Part shown: one piece after another, positions 42,381-50,455 of the stretch
Layout of the letters: every line of letters begins with the position of its first letter
Position numbering within the stretch: the first letter of the stretch is position 1
Assembly: GCA_040905025.1 (NCBI GenBank)
Contig: JBBDSJ010000029.1
Location: forward strand, 1 to 50,455
From: JBBDSJ01 sp040905025
Lineage (GTDB): Bacteria; Pseudomonadota; Gammaproteobacteria; Methylohalomonadales; Methylohalomonadaceae
DNA length: 50,455 bases
Direction of reading: 5' to 3'
The notes under the pieces: generated by a model
Seen by the model: only the letters and a program-made list of their open reading frames with translations
What the model was told of the DNA's origin: nothing
The model's database searches: none
Position numbers and translations under genes: made by a program

Positions 42381-44048
42381 TCAGGCGGATAATTCGATAA
42401 CATGATCCACAGGTGGCAAATTATTGGCACTGTGCGCAAAAAAGATCACCGTGCGACCAGTCAGCCAGTGTTCCAGTCGTTCCCGCACCGTTGTGGCCGT
42501 GGCTGCATCAAGACCTGTCAGAGGTTCGTCCAGCAATACCAGACCCGGATCACGCAACAACAACCGTGCCAGGGCAAGCCGCCGGCCTTCACCGCCGGAC
42601 AACTTGCGGCCGGATTCACCTATCCAGGTGGCGAGTCCGTCCGGGGAATTGCTGACCAGCTCCGCCAGCGCCACGCTATGCAATGCTGACCAGAGTGCCG
42701 CGTCCGACGCCGACGGCGCAGCAATACGCAGATTGGCGGCAATACTGTCAGCAAACAATTCCGTCCGTTGTGTTAACCAGCCAACACGTTCATGCAGCAA
42801 TGCTGCCGGCCATTGTGCCAGCGCTGTTCCGTCGAGCCGGATACTGCCAGTGTCCGCTGATAATTTTTGCATTAACAACTGTGCCAGCGTCGACTTGCCA
42901 CTGCCCGAGCTGCCCAGAACTGCCAGACGTTCTCCGGCAGCCAACTGCAGATTCAGATTGTTAATGGCCGGCGCTTCTGAAAACGGATACTGAAACGTCA
43001 GTTGCGCTATCTGCAATGTACATGCGGCCGGGGTTTTGTGTTCAATCGCCGGCGCAGATACTACTGTCGCTGGCACTTCACGAACTTCATCAGTCAAGCG
43101 CCGGGCCGCCGCCCGGGTTTGGCCATAATGCGCAAACGCTGCCGGCAACGGCAGGAATGTTTCAGCCAGCGCAAGTATTACAAGCGGCAACATCACCATC
43201 ACCGGCGCACTGATCAAATCAGCCTGGTATGCGCTTATGGCAATTACTAATACGGCAACACTCAAAGCCTGAACTACCCAGGTCACCACGGCATTCATTT
43301 GTGCAATTCGACAACCCAGTATTTTCTGGCCGAGCAGCCATGCATGGATTTTGCCCTGCAGCCTGTTGCCATGTTCAGCCAGCGTACCGTACGCCATTAA
43401 TTCAGCCAGGCCATGAAACTGTTCGAGCAACCGCACTCGCAGGGTTTCGGCCTGTAGCAACAGCTCTGCACTAATAGCCACCATACGATTGGCAAACAGC
43501 CAGCATATACAGATGAGCATTAACACCAGCACTATAAAAACCAGGATGCCGGCCGCGGGCACAAACACTATTAAAAATGCCGCTACCGCCAGCGTTGCCA
43601 CGAATGCCACCACGGGTGGTGCCAGCAAGCGCAGATACAGATTATCAAGCGCATCTATATCTGCCGTCAGCCGATTCAGCAATACCGCACTCTTGAGCCG
43701 GCCCAGTGTTTGCGCATCCAGCCGCGTCAATGCAGAAAATACCGTCGTGCGTAAGTCCGCCAGCAACCGCAATACGGTGTCATGATTATATAAACGTTCA
43801 AAATAGCGGCTGACGGTGCGGGCAATAGCAAAAAACCGTATACCACCGCCCGGCGTATATATATCCAGCTGTGCATTAACCCCGGCGGCCCACACCATCG
43901 CGGTCACAGCTGTAGCGGTAATAAACCAGCCAGACAAGGCAAGCAGTCCCGCTGCGGCAAGCGTGGTCAACAACATCAACAAGGCGCCGAGCAACAATCG
44001 GTTACGATGGCGCGAGAATAGCTGCAAATATGGCCACAGATCACGCAT
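42381..44048 (-). CDS. cydC: Thiol reductant ABC exporter subunit CydC
   Basis: 555 residues from ATG 44048 (MRDLWPYLQLFSRHRNRLLL), which overlaps the cydD stop by 8 bp; an upstream ATG lies well inside cydD. It has an N-terminal six-helix ABC exporter domain and a C-terminal ATPase domain with Walker A GSSGSGKST, signature LSGGEGRRLAL and Walker B LVLLDEPLTGLD. CydDC exports cysteine and glutathione to the periplasm and is needed to assemble cytochrome bd. Last gene of cydABDC. Confidence 0.94.
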   Translation of the reverse strand: MRDLWPYLQLFSRHRNRLLLGALLMLLTTLAAAGLLALSGWFITATAVTAMVWAAGVNAQLDIYTPGGGIRFFAIARTVSRYFERLYNHDTVLRLLADLRTTVFSALTRLDAQTLGRLKSAVLLNRLTADIDALDNLYLRLLAPPVVAFVATLAVAAFLIVFVPAAGILVFIVLVLMLICICWLFANRMVAISAELLLQAETLRVRLLEQFHGLAELMAYGTLAEHGNRLQGKIHAWLLGQKILGCRIAQMNAVVTWVVQALSVAVLVIAISAYQADLISAPVMVMLPLVILALAETFLPLPAAFAHYGQTRAAARRLTDEVREVPATVVSAPAIEHKTPAACTLQIAQLTFQYPFSEAPAINNLNLQLAAGERLAVLGSSGSGKSTLAQLLMQKLSADTGSIRLDGTALAQWPAALLHERVGWLTQRTELFADSIAANLRIAAPSASDAALWSALHSVALAELVSNSPDGLATWIGESGRKLSGGEGRRLALARLLLRDPGLVLLDEPLTGLDAATATTVRERLEHWLTGRTVIFFAHSANNLPPVDHVIELSA

Positions 44049-45744
44049 GCATTTTAACTTCGCTGATCTGTGCTGACGGCAAACTGATTTTGCGCTGCGC
44101 GAGCCGGAGCAGGTTGTCATCATGCGTGGCCATGATCAGTGTCCGGCCAGCCTTAACCAGTTGTTGCAGGCTGTTGACAATACGTTCAGCCGAACGTTTG
44201 TCGATACTGGCTGTGGGTTCATCCAGTAACACCAGTGGCGCTGATGATAAAAATACGCGCGCCAGTGCCAGGCGCTGCAATTGTCCGCCGGAAAGTCCGA
44301 TACCATGTTCACCCAGAGGTGTGGCCAGTCGTTGCGGTAGCTGTACCAGCAGTTCACTCAATCCGGCCTGCTGTAGTGCCTGTTCCAGCGCTGCGTCTGT
44401 AGCCGCTGTATTGGCAAGGCGCAAGTTCTCGGCAATAGTACCCTGCAGAATAAACGGACTTTGCTCAAGCCAGGCAAAGCCGCCCTGACCATCCGCTGGA
44501 ACATTATTAACAAGTACACGGCCTGTCGCCGGCAGACGAAAACCGGCCAGCAGATACAGCAAACTGGATTTACCTGAACCCGAAGCGCCGGTGATGGCGA
44601 TGCATTCGCCCGGCTGGATAGCAATATTTAATGGGCCAAACACCGCAGCCCGATCCGGGTAACGCACACTGATATTTTCCAGCCTGATACTGACGCCTGC
44701 TGCAGTCTGTGTCGGCGACGTTGCCGTTGGCATATCTCTGAGTGGCGGTGCCGGAATGGCCAGCAACTGCAACAGACTTTCTGTGGCACCGAGCGCGGCG
44801 GCACGATCATGATAATGCTGCGACAACGTCCGCAAGGGTTGAAAGAATTCCGGCGCCAGCAATAAAACAAACAGTCCGGAGAAAAGTGTCAGTGCAGGAG
44901 CCGGGCCAAAGTCGATATAGCCGAGCAAACCAAAACCGATATAGATAGCGATCGCGGCAATCGCAACAGAGGCAAAAAACTCCAGCACTGCCGAAGACAG
45001 GAATGCGACACGTAATGTCCGCAGGGTCAAACGCCGGTAGTCATCACTGCTGGCTGCCACATCGGCAATACTGGCAGCACAATGATTGAATATCTGCAAG
45101 GTCGGCAAACCGCGCAACCGATCAAGAAAGCGATCGGACAACCGCGTTAACGCAGCAAACTGCTGCTCATTCAAACGTGCCGCGCCCATGCCAATCAGCG
45201 CCATGAAAAGCGGAATCAACGGTGCCGACAACAACAGGAACAGTGCGGCCAGCCAGTCCTGCGACCAGACGACGATGAATATCAGGATCGGCACAACCAC
45301 AGCCAACACAAGCTGTGGCAGAAACCGGGCAAAATAGCCATGCAGCGCTTCAATGTGTTCAAGCAACTGGCTGGCAAGCCCGCCACTATGATGTTCACTT
45401 AAACGTGCCGGGCCCAATCGATGCAGATGATCAAGCAACTGTGTACGGATATCTTCACGTACCCGGATACCAGCCAGCAGGCCGGCACGCTCCTGCCAGT
45501 ATTGCGCCAGAGCACGCAAACTAATGATGAAGACCAGCGCCGACAACAGCGGAATGATTGCAGTGAGAGTGGTTGCCTGCTGTACAACACCGGCAATAAT
45601 CCAGGCCAAAAATCCTGCCTGCAGAATGATACAGACACCGGTGATAACACCGGCAGCAACAGCCTGGACTAGCAGGCCGCGAACTGCGCGGCCATGTCGG
45701 GAAAGCCAGTCACGTGAAGTCACCGGCGCGGTGGTTTCAGTCAA
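44041..45744 (-). CDS. cydD: Thiol reductant ABC exporter subunit CydD
   Basis: 567 residues. The exporter membrane domain (QAVAAGVITGVCIILQAGFL, GLASQLLEHIEALHGYFARF) is followed by the ATPase domain: Walker A GASGSGKSS, signature LSGGQLQRLAL and Walker B LVLLDEPTASID. The PLIPLFMALIGMGAA helix region is typical of CydD. It starts 22 bp after cydB and overlaps cydC. Confidence 0.95.
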   Translation of the reverse strand: MTETTAPVTSRDWLSRHGRAVRGLLVQAVAAGVITGVCIILQAGFLAWIIAGVVQQATTLTAIIPLLSALVFIISLRALAQYWQERAGLLAGIRVREDIRTQLLDHLHRLGPARLSEHHSGGLASQLLEHIEALHGYFARFLPQLVLAVVVPILIFIVVWSQDWLAALFLLLSAPLIPLFMALIGMGAARLNEQQFAALTRLSDRFLDRLRGLPTLQIFNHCAASIADVAASSDDYRRLTLRTLRVAFLSSAVLEFFASVAIAAIAIYIGFGLLGYIDFGPAPALTLFSGLFVLLLAPEFFQPLRTLSQHYHDRAAALGATESLLQLLAIPAPPLRDMPTATSPTQTAAGVSIRLENISVRYPDRAAVFGPLNIAIQPGECIAITGASGSGKSSLLYLLAGFRLPATGRVLVNNVPADGQGGFAWLEQSPFILQGTIAENLRLANTAATDAALEQALQQAGLSELLVQLPQRLATPLGEHGIGLSGGQLQRLALARVFLSSAPLVLLDEPTASIDKRSAERIVNSLQQLVKAGRTLIMATHDDNLLRLAQRKISLPSAQISEVKMHA

Positions 45745-45766
45745 TGGAACGCAAGTACTTGCCGGG

Positions 45767-46765
45767 TTAGTGATAGCCGACAGCTTTTACCTTGCCGCGG
45801 AAAACCCAGTAGGTCCACGCTGTATAGGCCAGTACTATCGGGATAACAAACAACATGCCGAGCAACAGGAACAGTTGCGAGCCAGGCGCGGATGCGGCAT
45901 CCCAGATGGTGTGATCAGGCGGCACCATGTACGGCCATTTGCTGACCAGCAAACCCAGATAGGTGAATATGAACATCCCCATGGTCGCCACAAACGGCAG
46001 GCCTTCGCGGCGATTCTGTACGGACCACCAGAGTATATAGGCACTCAGCATCGCCAGTGCCGGCAATATCCAGATCACGCCAATGTTACCGAACCAGACA
46101 TCACGTACATAACTGTCTGTCAGTGGTGTCCAGATACTGACCAGCGCAAACACTGCAAGTAAAACCAGTAGCAATGGCGTTGTCAGTTTATAAGCCCAGG
46201 CCTGCACAGCACCTTCAGTCTTCAGGATCAGCCAGGTCGTACCCAGCAAGGCATAACCCGCCAGCAAACCAAACCCGGTCATGATCGTGAACGGCGTAAG
46301 CCAGTCGAGTGCACCACCGCTGTAAACCAGGCCTTCGGTTTCAAAGCCCTGCACATAGGCGCCGACGACCGCACCCTGGGCAAACGCAGCCAGCATGGAA
46401 CCGCCGGCAAACGACCAGTTCCAGGGACGCTTGGAACGTACTGCCTTGAAGCGAAACTCGAATGCTACGCCACGGAAGATCAAGCCGGCCAGCATCAAAA
46501 ACACGCCGATATAAAGTGCCGGTAAAAACACTGAATAGACCAGCGGGAATGCGCCTAGCAACCCGGCACCGCCCAGCACCAGCCAGGTTTCATTGCCATC
46601 CCAGATCGGCGCGACCGAATTCATCATCGTGTCGCGTGCTTCCTCGTCAGGTGCAAATGGAAACAGAATGCCAACACCGAGATCAAAGCCATCCATCAAG
46701 ATGTACATCATGATGGCAAATGCAATAATCACAGCCCAGATAATTGAAAGATCGATAAGCTCCAT
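45767..46765 (-). CDS. cydB: Cytochrome bd-type quinol oxidase subunit II
   Basis: 332 residues, eight to nine helices. MYILMDGFDLGVGILFPF, then NSVAPIWDGNETWLVLGGAG and FRGVAFEFRFKA are CydB/CioB signatures. The length is closer to CioB (cyanide-insensitive oxidase) than to the longer enterobacterial CydB. It begins 5 bp after cydA. No cydX-type small subunit gene is found after it; only 22 bp separate it from cydD. Confidence 0.95.
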   Translation of the reverse strand: MELIDLSIIWAVIIAFAIMMYILMDGFDLGVGILFPFAPDEEARDTMMNSVAPIWDGNETWLVLGGAGLLGAFPLVYSVFLPALYIGVFLMLAGLIFRGVAFEFRFKAVRSKRPWNWSFAGGSMLAAFAQGAVVGAYVQGFETEGLVYSGGALDWLTPFTIMTGFGLLAGYALLGTTWLILKTEGAVQAWAYKLTTPLLLVLLAVFALVSIWTPLTDSYVRDVWFGNIGVIWILPALAMLSAYILWWSVQNRREGLPFVATMGMFIFTYLGLLVSKWPYMVPPDHTIWDAASAPGSQLFLLLGMLFVIPIVLAYTAWTYWVFRGKVKAVGYH

Positions 46766-46770
46766 GATCG

Positions 46771-48180
46771 TTACCTCGTCGGCGGTGTGACTGGATTGGC
46801 ATCGAACGGAACATGCGCCGCCGACATCGGCCGGGAGGGACGTTCGACTTCATGTGCATCGTGTTCAGTGCCTGCCAGACCGGCTTTAACCAGGCGGGTC
46901 AGATAATAAATCCCCGCGCTGAATACAACAGCATAAACTACGATATAGCCGATCAATGTAAACAGCGCCATGCCACCGGTCAGTGACGGTGTCAGGCCTT
47001 CGGCATGCGTCATCAAACCGTATACCAGCCATGGCGCGCGACCGGTCTCGGTCACAAACCAGCCCGCGACCACAGCAATAAACGGCGCGGCGATCATCCA
47101 GCTCAGTCCACGCAGATACAGCCTGTGTTCAAACAACTGACCGCGCCAGCGCAGCCACAAACCGGCGACAGCAAAGGCAATCATGAGCATACCGATCGCG
47201 ACCATAATCCGGAATGACCAGAACACTATAAATACCGGCGGCTGTTCTTCGGCGGCCAGTTCGTTTATACCCGGCACTTCACCGTTCCAGTCATGGGTCA
47301 GAATGAAACTCGCCAGCTTTGGAATTTTTATTTCCAGATGATTGGTCTGTGCTTCCTGATCAGGGATCGCAAACAACAGTAACGGCACGCCACTACCGGT
47401 TTCCCAGTTGCCTTCCATCGCTGCAACCTTGGCCGGCTGATATTCAAGCGTATTCAAGCCGTGAAAATCACCAATCACTGCTTGTGCCGGTGCGATAATC
47501 AGCAATAGCCATAACGTCATTGATAATGCCTTTTGATTGGCCTCGACGTCATGTTTTTGCAGCAAGTACCAGGCACTGACACCGGCGACGACAAACCCAC
47601 CCGTCAGAAATGATGCCAGCCCCATATGGATGAAACGATAAGGGAATGAGGGATTAAAGATCGCCTCGGTCCATGATGTGATCTGGAAAATGCCATTGGT
47701 CAGTTCAACGCCGGCCGGTGTATGCATCCAGCTGTTGGCTGCCAGAATCCAGAATGAAGAAATAAACGTTCCGAATGCCACCATGCACGCGGCGAACAAA
47801 TGCGTACCATCCGGCACCTTGTCACGGCCAAACAGCAGAACGCCCAGAAATGCGGCTTCAAGAAAAAATGCCGTGATGACTTCATAACTCAATACCGGGC
47901 CGAGAAAGTTTGCCGACGCATAGGCGAAGTTGCTCCAGTTGGTGCCAAACTGAAACGACATGACAATACCGGACACCACGCCCATGCCAAAGACAACGGC
48001 AAACACTTTTGTCCAGAAAATTGCCAGCCGTTCCCAGACCGGGTTACTGGTCTTGTAGTGCAGCCCTTCAAGCAAAGCAATATAGGAAGCCAGCCCGATC
48101 GTGAACACCGGGAAAATGGCATGGAATGACACGACGAATGCAAACTGGATACGTGATAGCAGTAGTGGATCAAGTTCCAT
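46771..48180 (-). CDS. cydA: Cytochrome bd-type quinol oxidase subunit I (short Q-loop, CIO-like)
   Basis: 469 residues from ATG 48180, with a GGAG site about 9 nt upstream; a TTG one codon earlier is not preferred. It oxidises quinol and reduces O2 to water without proton pumping. His20 (VSFHAIFP) is the haem b595 ligand; the haem b558 ligands are the His in RFIHMGLASF and the Met in SFRIMVAIGM. The catalytic region GDFHGLNTLEYQPAKVAAME is intact. The Q-loop after it is short, and GRAPWLVYGLMTHAEG resembles CioA. Operon cydABDC. No FNR or ArcA site was recognised upstream. Confidence 0.95.
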   Translation of the reverse strand: MELDPLLLSRIQFAFVVSFHAIFPVFTIGLASYIALLEGLHYKTSNPVWERLAIFWTKVFAVVFGMGVVSGIVMSFQFGTNWSNFAYASANFLGPVLSYEVITAFFLEAAFLGVLLFGRDKVPDGTHLFAACMVAFGTFISSFWILAANSWMHTPAGVELTNGIFQITSWTEAIFNPSFPYRFIHMGLASFLTGGFVVAGVSAWYLLQKHDVEANQKALSMTLWLLLIIAPAQAVIGDFHGLNTLEYQPAKVAAMEGNWETGSGVPLLLFAIPDQEAQTNHLEIKIPKLASFILTHDWNGEVPGINELAAEEQPPVFIVFWSFRIMVAIGMLMIAFAVAGLWLRWRGQLFEHRLYLRGLSWMIAAPFIAVVAGWFVTETGRAPWLVYGLMTHAEGLTPSLTGGMALFTLIGYIVVYAVVFSAGIYYLTRLVKAGLAGTEHDAHEVERPSRPMSAAHVPFDANPVTPPTR

Positions 48181-48257
48181 CAAACTGGGCTCCGAACTGG
48201 ATTAACATGCAGAAGCAATCCCGGCTTGCGCCGGTAACTTGCTCCTAATTCAGGCAA

Positions 48258-48446
48258 GCTCTGAATAATTCCATCCTGGAATTTTCAGAGCGCGAGCAGT
48301 GCTACATGGATGTAGCGTTCACGTAGCAAAGGACGCAATTTCGCAAATGTGATTTGCAAAATTCTTCATTTTTCAATTACTTATGTAATTGAAAAATGGC
48401 GGCACATCCATGTGCCGCAGGAACCTCTGAATCAATCAGAGGTTCC
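48258..48446. repeat. Multi-hairpin dispersed element, copy B (longest)
   Basis: Six stems in a row: 48258-48291 (GCTCTGA/TCAGAGC with a nested AATTCCA-type stem), 48301-48316 (GCTACAT-GG-ATGTAGC), 48343-48357 (GCAAAT-GTG-ATTTGC), 48367-48398 (perfect 14-bp arms around TTAT), 48399-48418 (GCGGCACAT-CC-ATGTGCCGC) and 48420-48446 (GGAACCTCTGA/TCAGAGGTTCC). It is the inverse-orientation relative of copy A, which lacks the second and third stems. It lies upstream of cydA. Confidence 0.8.
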
Positions 48447-48559
48447 ATAGCACTTTTACAGCGGCAAATGGACATTTCAGAGGCAAATTTTATGGCCTGT
48501 GTCCCGTGGCTATTATAACACCGCCTGTGCTCTGACACGCCCGTTGCAGGGTTGTTCGA

Positions 48560-48769
48560 CAGCCGACTGATTAAATTCGAAAAGCCTGATTTTGCCCATG
48601 ACAAATGTGCACCGNNNNNNNNNNNNNNNNNNNNNNNNNNNNNNNNNNNNNNNNNNNNNNNNNNNNNNNNNNNNNNNNNNNNNNNNNNNNNNNNNNNNNN
48701 NNNNNNNNNNNNNNCAGCCGACTGATTAAATTCGAAAAGCCTGATTTTGCCCATGACAAATGTGCACCG
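48560..48769. other. Assembly gap (100 N) with identical 55-bp ends
   Basis: Bases 48615-48714 are N. The 55 bases before (48560-48614) are identical to the 55 after (48715-48769), beginning CAGCCGACTG. This is the signature of two contigs that end in the same k-mer and were scaffolded without merging. The stretch 48447-48797 otherwise has no gene. Confidence 0.95.
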
Positions 48770-48797
48770 AAACGGCCCTGTAACCGGCTATCGATAA

Positions 48798-50228
48798 TTA
48801 CGGTTTGGACTTATTCGACTTCTGCAAATACATGGCGTCATCTGCCTGCGTCAACAGACCGTCAATATCGCTGCCATTGTCGGGGTACATCGCCACCCCG
48901 ATACTTGCCCGCAGTGCAATATTCTTGCCGTTCAATATTAGCGATTCATTCAATAACTTTTGCACTGATGCCACCCTGGAATTTGCGCTGTCAATGCTGG
49001 AGACATCCGGCAACACCACCACAAACTCATCGCCGCCGATGCGGGCAATGGTATCGCTGTCACGAAAATGGCCATTCCGGCGATTGGCGATTTCTATTAG
49101 AACCCTGTCACCATACTTGTGGCCATGCTGATCATTCACCATTTTGAAATCGTCAATATCAATAAAGATTAATGCAAAGCTGCTCTGCTCACGCGCCGCA
49201 TATTTGATCGCCTGGTTGATTCTGTCTTCCAGCAGTCGCCGGTTGGGTAGCCCGGTAAGCTGATCGTGCAATGCCATTTCACGATTCTGATTGTAGGCAC
49301 GCATCAACAGAAAAACCAGCACCGCAACAAATAGTGCCAGCAGCCAACCCAGCGCACGCATCAATAGCAGATTGTTGTTGGATTTATCCCAGCCGAACAC
49401 CGGGATTGCCGCAAGTTGCCAATAGCCTTCCGGCAACTCAATTGTCATGATCACCGGATCTTTCGCAAATACATTCACATCGCCCCAGATCACTTCACCT
49501 TCAGCACCACGGCCATCCTTGCCGCGCAGCGCCACATGTATGCTGTTTCGATGCTTGTAGAAATTTACGCTGTTGCGCATTTTCTCTTCATCAATAACCA
49601 GCGTTGCCATGCTCCAGATGGGCCGGCCGATATCTTCATCAGTTGCAAGTGTCGACGGGTTGGCATAGATAGGTGTTCTGATCAAGAAGCCACGGCCACC
49701 CTGCACAAGTTTGTTCGGGCCACCGACAATCGTGGTTTGCAGTGTCATGGCACGCTTGACCACTTGCCATTGCCCGGCATTGTCACGGTAATTTAATCCC
49801 AGCGCTGCTTCATTGCCGGCGAGTGGATAGGTATGGGTGATAATATGATTAGTCGCCAGAGCGACATTGCGAATGGTGTCACTGACACCGAGAATAATTC
49901 TGGCAATGCGCTCGAATTCCTGCTGCGTCACATCCGGCTGGGCTTCAATATAAGACACCAGGGAATGCGTCAGATCAAGTGATATGCGAATTTCACTTTG
50001 CAGGCGCGCACGCACTTCCGCCAGTTGCGAGTTCACTTCAGCACGTTGCCGTTCGGCATGCCGATCACTCGTCTGACGAATCAATAACTCGACGATGCCA
50101 ATCAGCATCAATGCCACCACTATACTGGCAAGGAGGCTGTATCTGGTGCTCTGCGGTGATGTCATAAATGCAGTAAACAATTTGATTGGGTTCAATTCAG
50201 TATCAGGTACACCAATGCTCATCAGCAC
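48798..50228 (-). CDS. Diguanylate cyclase with periplasmic CHASE-like sensor domain
   Basis: 476 residues. One helix (about 31-50, LLASIVVALMLIGIVELLI), a periplasmic CHASE-like domain (about 70-285, with LALGLNYRDN-like text and GGRGFLIRTPIYANP), a second helix (about 293-312, ALGWLLALFVAVLVFLLM) and a GGDEF domain. The active site is RIGGDEFVVVL, with the start LHDQLTGLPNRRLLEDRINQ. An I-site RDSD lies five residues before GGDEF, so product inhibition by c-di-GMP is expected. It makes c-di-GMP from GTP in response to an unknown periplasmic signal. An MYLQKSNKSKP tail ends the protein. Confidence 0.93.
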   Translation of the reverse strand: MLMSIGVPDTELNPIKLFTAFMTSPQSTRYSLLASIVVALMLIGIVELLIRQTSDRHAERQRAEVNSQLAEVRARLQSEIRISLDLTHSLVSYIEAQPDVTQQEFERIARIILGVSDTIRNVALATNHIITHTYPLAGNEAALGLNYRDNAGQWQVVKRAMTLQTTIVGGPNKLVQGGRGFLIRTPIYANPSTLATDEDIGRPIWSMATLVIDEEKMRNSVNFYKHRNSIHVALRGKDGRGAEGEVIWGDVNVFAKDPVIMTIELPEGYWQLAAIPVFGWDKSNNNLLLMRALGWLLALFVAVLVFLLMRAYNQNREMALHDQLTGLPNRRLLEDRINQAIKYAAREQSSFALIFIDIDDFKMVNDQHGHKYGDRVLIEIANRRNGHFRDSDTIARIGGDEFVVVLPDVSSIDSANSRVASVQKLLNESLILNGKNIALRASIGVAMYPDNGSDIDGLLTQADDAMYLQKSNKSKP

Positions 50229-50408
50229 CGATACTTGAAATTTATGCGGCCTGCAAAAAAACTTTTACAGTCTTGGCTGATAGCAGTGCCCCCCGGCACT
50301 GACCAGCGTCTGGAAACAGGTTTTATTGAACCCTGTCAGTTCTGGTCTCAAGTATACACCCGGAATGCGCAGGCCGACTTGAAAAATACGGCCGGTCGCG
50401 GTGTTAGC

Positions 50409-50455
50409 GCAAAGCAGTAATGTCCCCTTTCTGCAAAGCTAAAATGTCCCCTTTT
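50409..50455. mobile_element. Probable end of an insertion sequence (IS21-like) at the window edge
   Basis: Two imperfect direct repeats with a 24-bp period: GCAAAGC then AATGTCCCCTTT at 50409-50430 and again at 50433-50454. A TG at 50402-50403 just before could be the element tip. Multiple internal repeats near a TG terminus are typical of IS21-family ends. No transposase is in view, so the family is inferred from pattern only. The 180 bp before it (50229-50408) show no gene. Confidence 0.45.

Noticed and set aside
48377..49147. Several open frames crossing the N-run
   Set aside because: They depend on undetermined bases and the duplicated 55-bp ends; they carry no recognisable domain.

Overview
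This is a chromosomal stretch of a gammaproteobacterium, read from gene content: cytochrome bd-type oxidase with CydDC, PrlC, YcjX/YcjF, engB next to a small RNA, bacterioferritin/Bfd, and a Fiu/PiuA-PiuC pair. Cytochrome c maturation is by system II (ResB/CcsA), and there is a complete Mrp Na+/H+ antiporter. That combination suggests a free-living aerobic or microaerobic aquatic bacterium, but I cannot name a genus. A 100-N gap bordered by an identical 55-bp sequence shows this is a scaffold, possibly metagenomic.

Layout. 1-3.2 kb is accessory DNA: the end of a YeeE/YedE sulfur transporter, a complete integron integrase flanked by imperfect direct repeats, a BrnT-type toxin with a frameshifted CopG-type antitoxin, and a two-gene operon of small unknown proteins behind a perfect Fur box. 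3.2-5.3 kb holds dgkA, tpx and gcvH among mosaic intergenic repeats. 5.4-14.8 kb is an iron region: ABC permease and ATPase (fbpB, fbpC), a catecholate-type TonB receptor with a PKHD hydroxylase, a ferric-binding protein (fbpA), bacterioferritin-associated ferredoxin and bacterioferritin, with Fur-box-like sites in the main divergent intergenic regions. 14.9-24.7 kb carries lemA with a GIDE-domain partner, prlC, an SH3-domain membrane protein, exonuclease III, L31, a thermonuclease-like protein, an M48 peptidase and engB. Beside engB lies a strong candidate small RNA with three C-rich loops and a sigma-E-like promoter.

24.8-31.5 kb is an envelope redox block: cytochrome c4, ResB, CcsA, DsbA, a coiled-coil membrane protein and a DsbC/DsbG-like protein. 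31.6-38.0 kb holds a SprT-like protease and mrpABCDEFG in reverse order on the minus strand. 38.3-42.3 kb carries ycjX/ycjF, an M48 lipoprotein peptidase and an FkbM methyltransferase. 42.4-48.2 kb is a cydABDC operon encoding a short Q-loop, CIO-like quinol oxidase and its thiol exporter. The right end holds a CHASE-like/GGDEF diguanylate cyclase, then what looks like the edge of an insertion sequence.

The most interesting non-coding signals are the C-loop sRNA beside engB, a multi-hairpin dispersed element in three copies (4.7, 20.4 and 48.3 kb), a cluster of DnaA-box-like sites at 23.5-23.7 kb, and the direct repeats around the integron integrase. No tRNA, rRNA or CRISPR array was seen.
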